A stretch of DNA of 31,240 nt. Source: JAKACA01 sp050008715 (lineage in GTDB: Bacteria; Actinomycetota; Acidimicrobiia; Acidimicrobiales; Bog-793). Shown here piece after piece: positions 29,234-31,240 of this stretch. Both the position numbers and the translations under genes were made by a program. A model generated the notes under the pieces. The model ran no database searches. It had not been told where the DNA came from and was given only the letters and a program-made list of their open reading frames with translations. The first letter of the stretch is position 1. The number at the start of each line of letters is the position of its first letter. The DNA lies in NCBI GenBank assembly GCA_050008715.1, contig JBEKMC010000025.1:1-31240 (forward strand), written 5' to 3'.

Positions 29234-29435
29234 GCTCGGGTTCACCGGCCGGCTGTCGGCCTGTGGCGGCGGGGCGAGGCCGGGCGTGAGCAGGGCGCAC
29301 TGCGCCGTCGGTCGAGTCGCCCCTGGAGCAAGCCCGGACGGGGACCAGAGCCGGCCCGTGGCTGGCCCGGACCCTCATGTGGCGGTTGTTGCCCGAGGCG
29401 TTGTCAGACCCTCCAATCGGCGCGATCATCGCGTG

Positions 29436-29954
29436 ATGACACCGAGCTTCGATGAGGCGGATCGGCCTGCACTCCTCGCGGCGCTCGAGTGCCAGCGCGC
29501 CTCAGTGCGCTCGATCGTCGACGGCCTCTCCGAGGAGCAGTGGCATACCTCGGTCGTGCCGTCAGGCTGGACTCCGGCAGGGCTCGTGGCGCATCTCGGG
29601 GGCGCCGAGCGTCACTGGACGTGTGGCGTGATCCTCGCTCACGACCCGGGTCACCCCTTCGACGAGGACTTCGACGACGAGCCGTACGACCCGTACGCAC
29701 CCTTTGTCATCGACTGGCCCTCGACCAAGGTCCTCGCCTACTACCGGGACCAGACTCACCAGACCGACGAGATGCTCGCAACGACCCCGCTCGATTCGCC
29801 ACCCCGCGGGCGGCACGGCACCGAGGACACCGAACAGCGGCAGAGCGTGCGCGAGATCGTCCTCCATCTCATCGAGGAGACGGCCACCCACTCTGGACAC
29901 CTCGAAATCGCCCGCGAGCTGCTCGACGGGAAGACCCGACTGGGCCTGCGGTAG
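29436..29954 (+). CDS. DinB-superfamily (DUF664-like) protein
   Basis: 172 residues from ATG 29436 (a GTG directly before it is also possible); the frame stays open upstream, but that part crosses the repeat-rich block and is not protein-like. Helical-bundle features: DRPALLAALECQRASVRSIVDGLSEEQW, then VAHLGGAERHW and LHLIEETATHSGHLEIAREL. The His residues in AHLGG and ATHSGH match the three-His metal site of DinB-like proteins. In actinobacteria this superfamily includes thiol-dependent transferases using mycothiol and proteins of unknown role; the specific reaction cannot be assigned. It is single, 120 bp before miaB, with no clear Shine-Dalgarno. Confidence 0.85.
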   Translation: MTPSFDEADRPALLAALECQRASVRSIVDGLSEEQWHTSVVPSGWTPAGLVAHLGGAERHWTCGVILAHDPGHPFDEDFDDEPYDPYAPFVIDWPSTKVLAYYRDQTHQTDEMLATTPLDSPPRGRHGTEDTEQRQSVREIVLHLIEETATHSGHLEIARELLDGKTRLGLR

Positions 29955-30062
29955 GTCTGCAGAGACAATCTCTGGTCGTAGGCCAAGCAACGTACCTTTA
30001 CGTGGGACCGCCGCATCGCGACTGCAGTTGGACGCCCGGACGGGACCGCTGGGTACGGCACG

Positions 30063-30068
30063 TAGGCT
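30063..30068 (+). promoter_or_regulatory. Possible -10 for a leaderless miaB transcript
   Basis: TAGGCT lies 6 nt before the GTG at 30075, the spacing typical of leaderless actinobacterial genes. No good -35 was found at 16-18 nt. Confidence 0.4.
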
Positions 30069-30074
30069 TGCAAG

Positions 30075-31240
30075 GTGCCTGGCGAAGCAACCTCCCCGCG
30101 TAAGTTCGTCGTGCGCACCTTCGGCTGTCAGATGAACGAGCACGACTCGGAGCGGATCGCCTCGTTGCTCGTCGCCGACGGGCTGGAGCGCACGACGGAC
30201 GTGAGCGAGGCCGACGTCGTCGTGCTCAACACGTGCTGCATCCGCCAGAACGCAGATGACAAGCTCTACGGCACCCTTGGCCACCTGAAGTCGCTCCAGG
30301 CTGAGCATCCCGGCATGCAGATCGCCGTCGGCGGTTGCCTCGCACAGAAGGACCGGGACCTGCTCCTGGAGCGGGCCCCGCACGTGAACGCCGTCTTCGG
30401 GACGCACAACGTCGGCCGGGTGACGGCGCTGCTCGGGCAAGCGCGCGAGAGCGGTGAGTCGGTCATCGAAATCCTCGAGGCACCGCGGCTCGATGACGGC
30501 TCCGAGTTCGCGACCGCCATGGCAGTGCGATCCGATCTGCCGTATGCCGCCTGGGTGACGATTCAGATGGGTTGCGACAACTCCTGCGCCTTCTGCATCG
30601 TGCCGTCCGTCCGCGGGCCCGAGGTCAGCCGGCCGTTTGGGGATCTCGTACGGGAGGTGGAGCAGCTGGCTGCCGCCGGCACCGTCGAGATCACGTTGCT
30701 CGGCCAGAACGTCAACTCCTACGGCCGTGACCTCACGACGAGGCTGCGGGCCGGGGCGCCGGGCCTCGTGCACCAGACAGGCCTCGTGCACCAGACGGGC
30801 CTCGTGCACCAGACCGGGCAGCGCTGGGTCGACGAGGGAGCCCGCCGGCCGAGGCCGTTGTTCGCCGATCTGCTGAGAGCCGTCGGATCAGTCGAGGGAA
30901 TCCGGAGGGTGCGCTTCATCAGCCCACACCCGAAGGATCTGCGGCCAGAGACGATCGCCGCCATGGCCGAGACGGAGGCCGTCTGCGAACAGCTCCACCT
31001 CCCGCTGCAGGCCGGGAGCGACCGGGTGCTGGCGGCCATGCGCCGGGGGTACACCGCCGAGCGATACCTCGAGCGCTTGGCGGCTGCTCGCGCCGGCATC
31101 GAGGATTTGGCAGTGTCGACGGACATCATCGTCGGATTCCCGGGCGAGACCGATTCGGACTTTCAGGCGACGCTCGAAGTCGTGGCGGAGGCGGAGTACG
31201 ACAGCGCCTTCACGTTCATCTTCTCCCCACGGCCCGGGAC
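30075..31240 (+). CDS. miaB: tRNA-2-methylthio-N6-dimethylallyladenosine synthase, partial (runs off the window end)
   Basis: The first 388 residues are present. The N-terminal UPF0004 domain holds the three Cys of the auxiliary 4Fe-4S cluster: TFGCQMNEHDSER, LNTCCIRQNADDKLYG, VGGCLAQKD. The radical SAM motif is MGCDNSCAFCIVP (CxxxCxxC), followed by LLGQNVNSYG, FISPHPKDL, LHLPLQAGSDRVLAAMRRGY and STDIIVGFPGET, all standard for MiaB. It adds the methylthio group to isopentenyl-A37 of tRNAs reading UNN codons. An unusual insertion after NSYGRDLTTR carries three GLVHQT repeats. GTG start; the C-terminal TRAM domain lies outside the window. Confidence 0.95.
   Translation, partial: MPGEATSPRKFVVRTFGCQMNEHDSERIASLLVADGLERTTDVSEADVVVLNTCCIRQNADDKLYGTLGHLKSLQAEHPGMQIAVGGCLAQKDRDLLLERAPHVNAVFGTHNVGRVTALLGQARESGESVIEILEAPRLDDGSEFATAMAVRSDLPYAAWVTIQMGCDNSCAFCIVPSVRGPEVSRPFGDLVREVEQLAAAGTVEITLLGQNVNSYGRDLTTRLRAGAPGLVHQTGLVHQTGLVHQTGQRWVDEGARRPRPLFADLLRAVGSVEGIRRVRFISPHPKDLRPETIAAMAETEAVCEQLHLPLQAGSDRVLAAMRRGYTAERYLERLAAARAGIEDLAVSTDIIVGFPGETDSDFQATLEVVAEAEYDSAFTFIFSPRPG
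30761..30814 (+). repeat. 18-bp tandem repeat inside miaB, three copies
   Basis: GGGCCTCGTGCACCAGAC at 30761-30778, 30779-30796 (first GG read as AG) and 30797-30814. It encodes GLVHQT three times, in a surface loop between NSYGRDL and RPLFADLLRAV where other MiaB proteins have a shorter variable stretch. Confidence 0.93.

Larger units (their letters stand above)
28910..29435. other. 526-bp non-coding block with inverted and direct repeats
   Basis: No convincing gene on either strand: the open frames here have low-complexity Arg/Gly/Pro translations and no start signals. It holds a near-perfect 21-bp inverted repeat, an imperfect 36-bp direct repeat and an 8-bp perfect hairpin, listed separately. 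No transposase remnant or tRNA was found. Confidence 0.6.

Noticed and set aside
27491..29245. Long open frame antisense to the phosphoesterase
   Set aside because: Its translation is Arg/Val/Gly-rich without motifs, and the plus-strand gene has a signal peptide, family motifs and a Shine-Dalgarno.

Overview
The window is G+C-rich bacterial DNA with dense coding, frequent GTG starts and many 1-23 bp gene overlaps. Actinobacterial hallmarks are 11-bp-phased PHO-box direct repeats of the streptomycete PhoP type, an LpdA-type flavoprotein like the mycobacterial one, TAGGAT/TAGGCT -10 elements and starts that look leaderless. I infer an actinobacterium, possibly Acidimicrobiia; the class assignment is a guess. 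No tRNA, rRNA, CRISPR array, transposase or integrase was seen.

Layout. 1-5.8 kb: a partial flavin amine oxidase translationally coupled to a secernin-like C69 hydrolase, a divergent Mug-type uracil-DNA glycosylase, a large cysteine-rich secreted protein of unknown function, a RhlG-like SDR, and a YccF membrane protein. 5.8-8.6 kb: a MarR regulator divergent from an MMPL-family exporter, ending in a strong hairpin shared with the convergent methyltransferase gene. 8.6-12.7 kb: the methyltransferase, a PAS-GAF-GGDEF diguanylate cyclase with a small coupled membrane protein, and a membrane protein with a YGQPPG-repeat tail.

12.7-23 kb (minus strand): an enlarged phosphate-uptake locus. The order is secreted PstS, hairpin, pstC, pstA, pstB, a membrane-anchored PstS-like protein with a Lys/Gly/His-rich stalk, a second large binding-protein-like surface protein with a Thr-rich stalk and C-terminal anchor, a sortase-fold membrane protein that has lost both the catalytic His and Cys, and a possibly cupredoxin-like lipoprotein. 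From pstC to the sortase-like gene the genes overlap or lie 2 bp apart, so they probably form one transcript. PHO-box-like repeats lie before pstS, before pstC, and before a secreted phosphoesterase at 27.1 kb. The window therefore appears to hold part of a phosphate-starvation regulon: phosphate release outside the cell, capture at the surface and ABC import.

23-31.2 kb (plus strand): a DHA2-type MFS exporter with an overlapping MerR regulator (sharing the PHO-box region with pstS), an LpdA-type NAD(P)H:quinone oxidoreductase, the phosphoesterase, a 526-bp non-coding block rich in inverted and direct repeats, a DinB-like protein, and the start of miaB (cut by the window end). Three unrelated genes (C69 hydrolase, YGQPPG protein, miaB) carry in-frame 18-bp tandem repeats.

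The best candidate for something undescribed is the pst locus extended by two anchored binding proteins, a catalytically dead sortase homologue and a lipoprotein.
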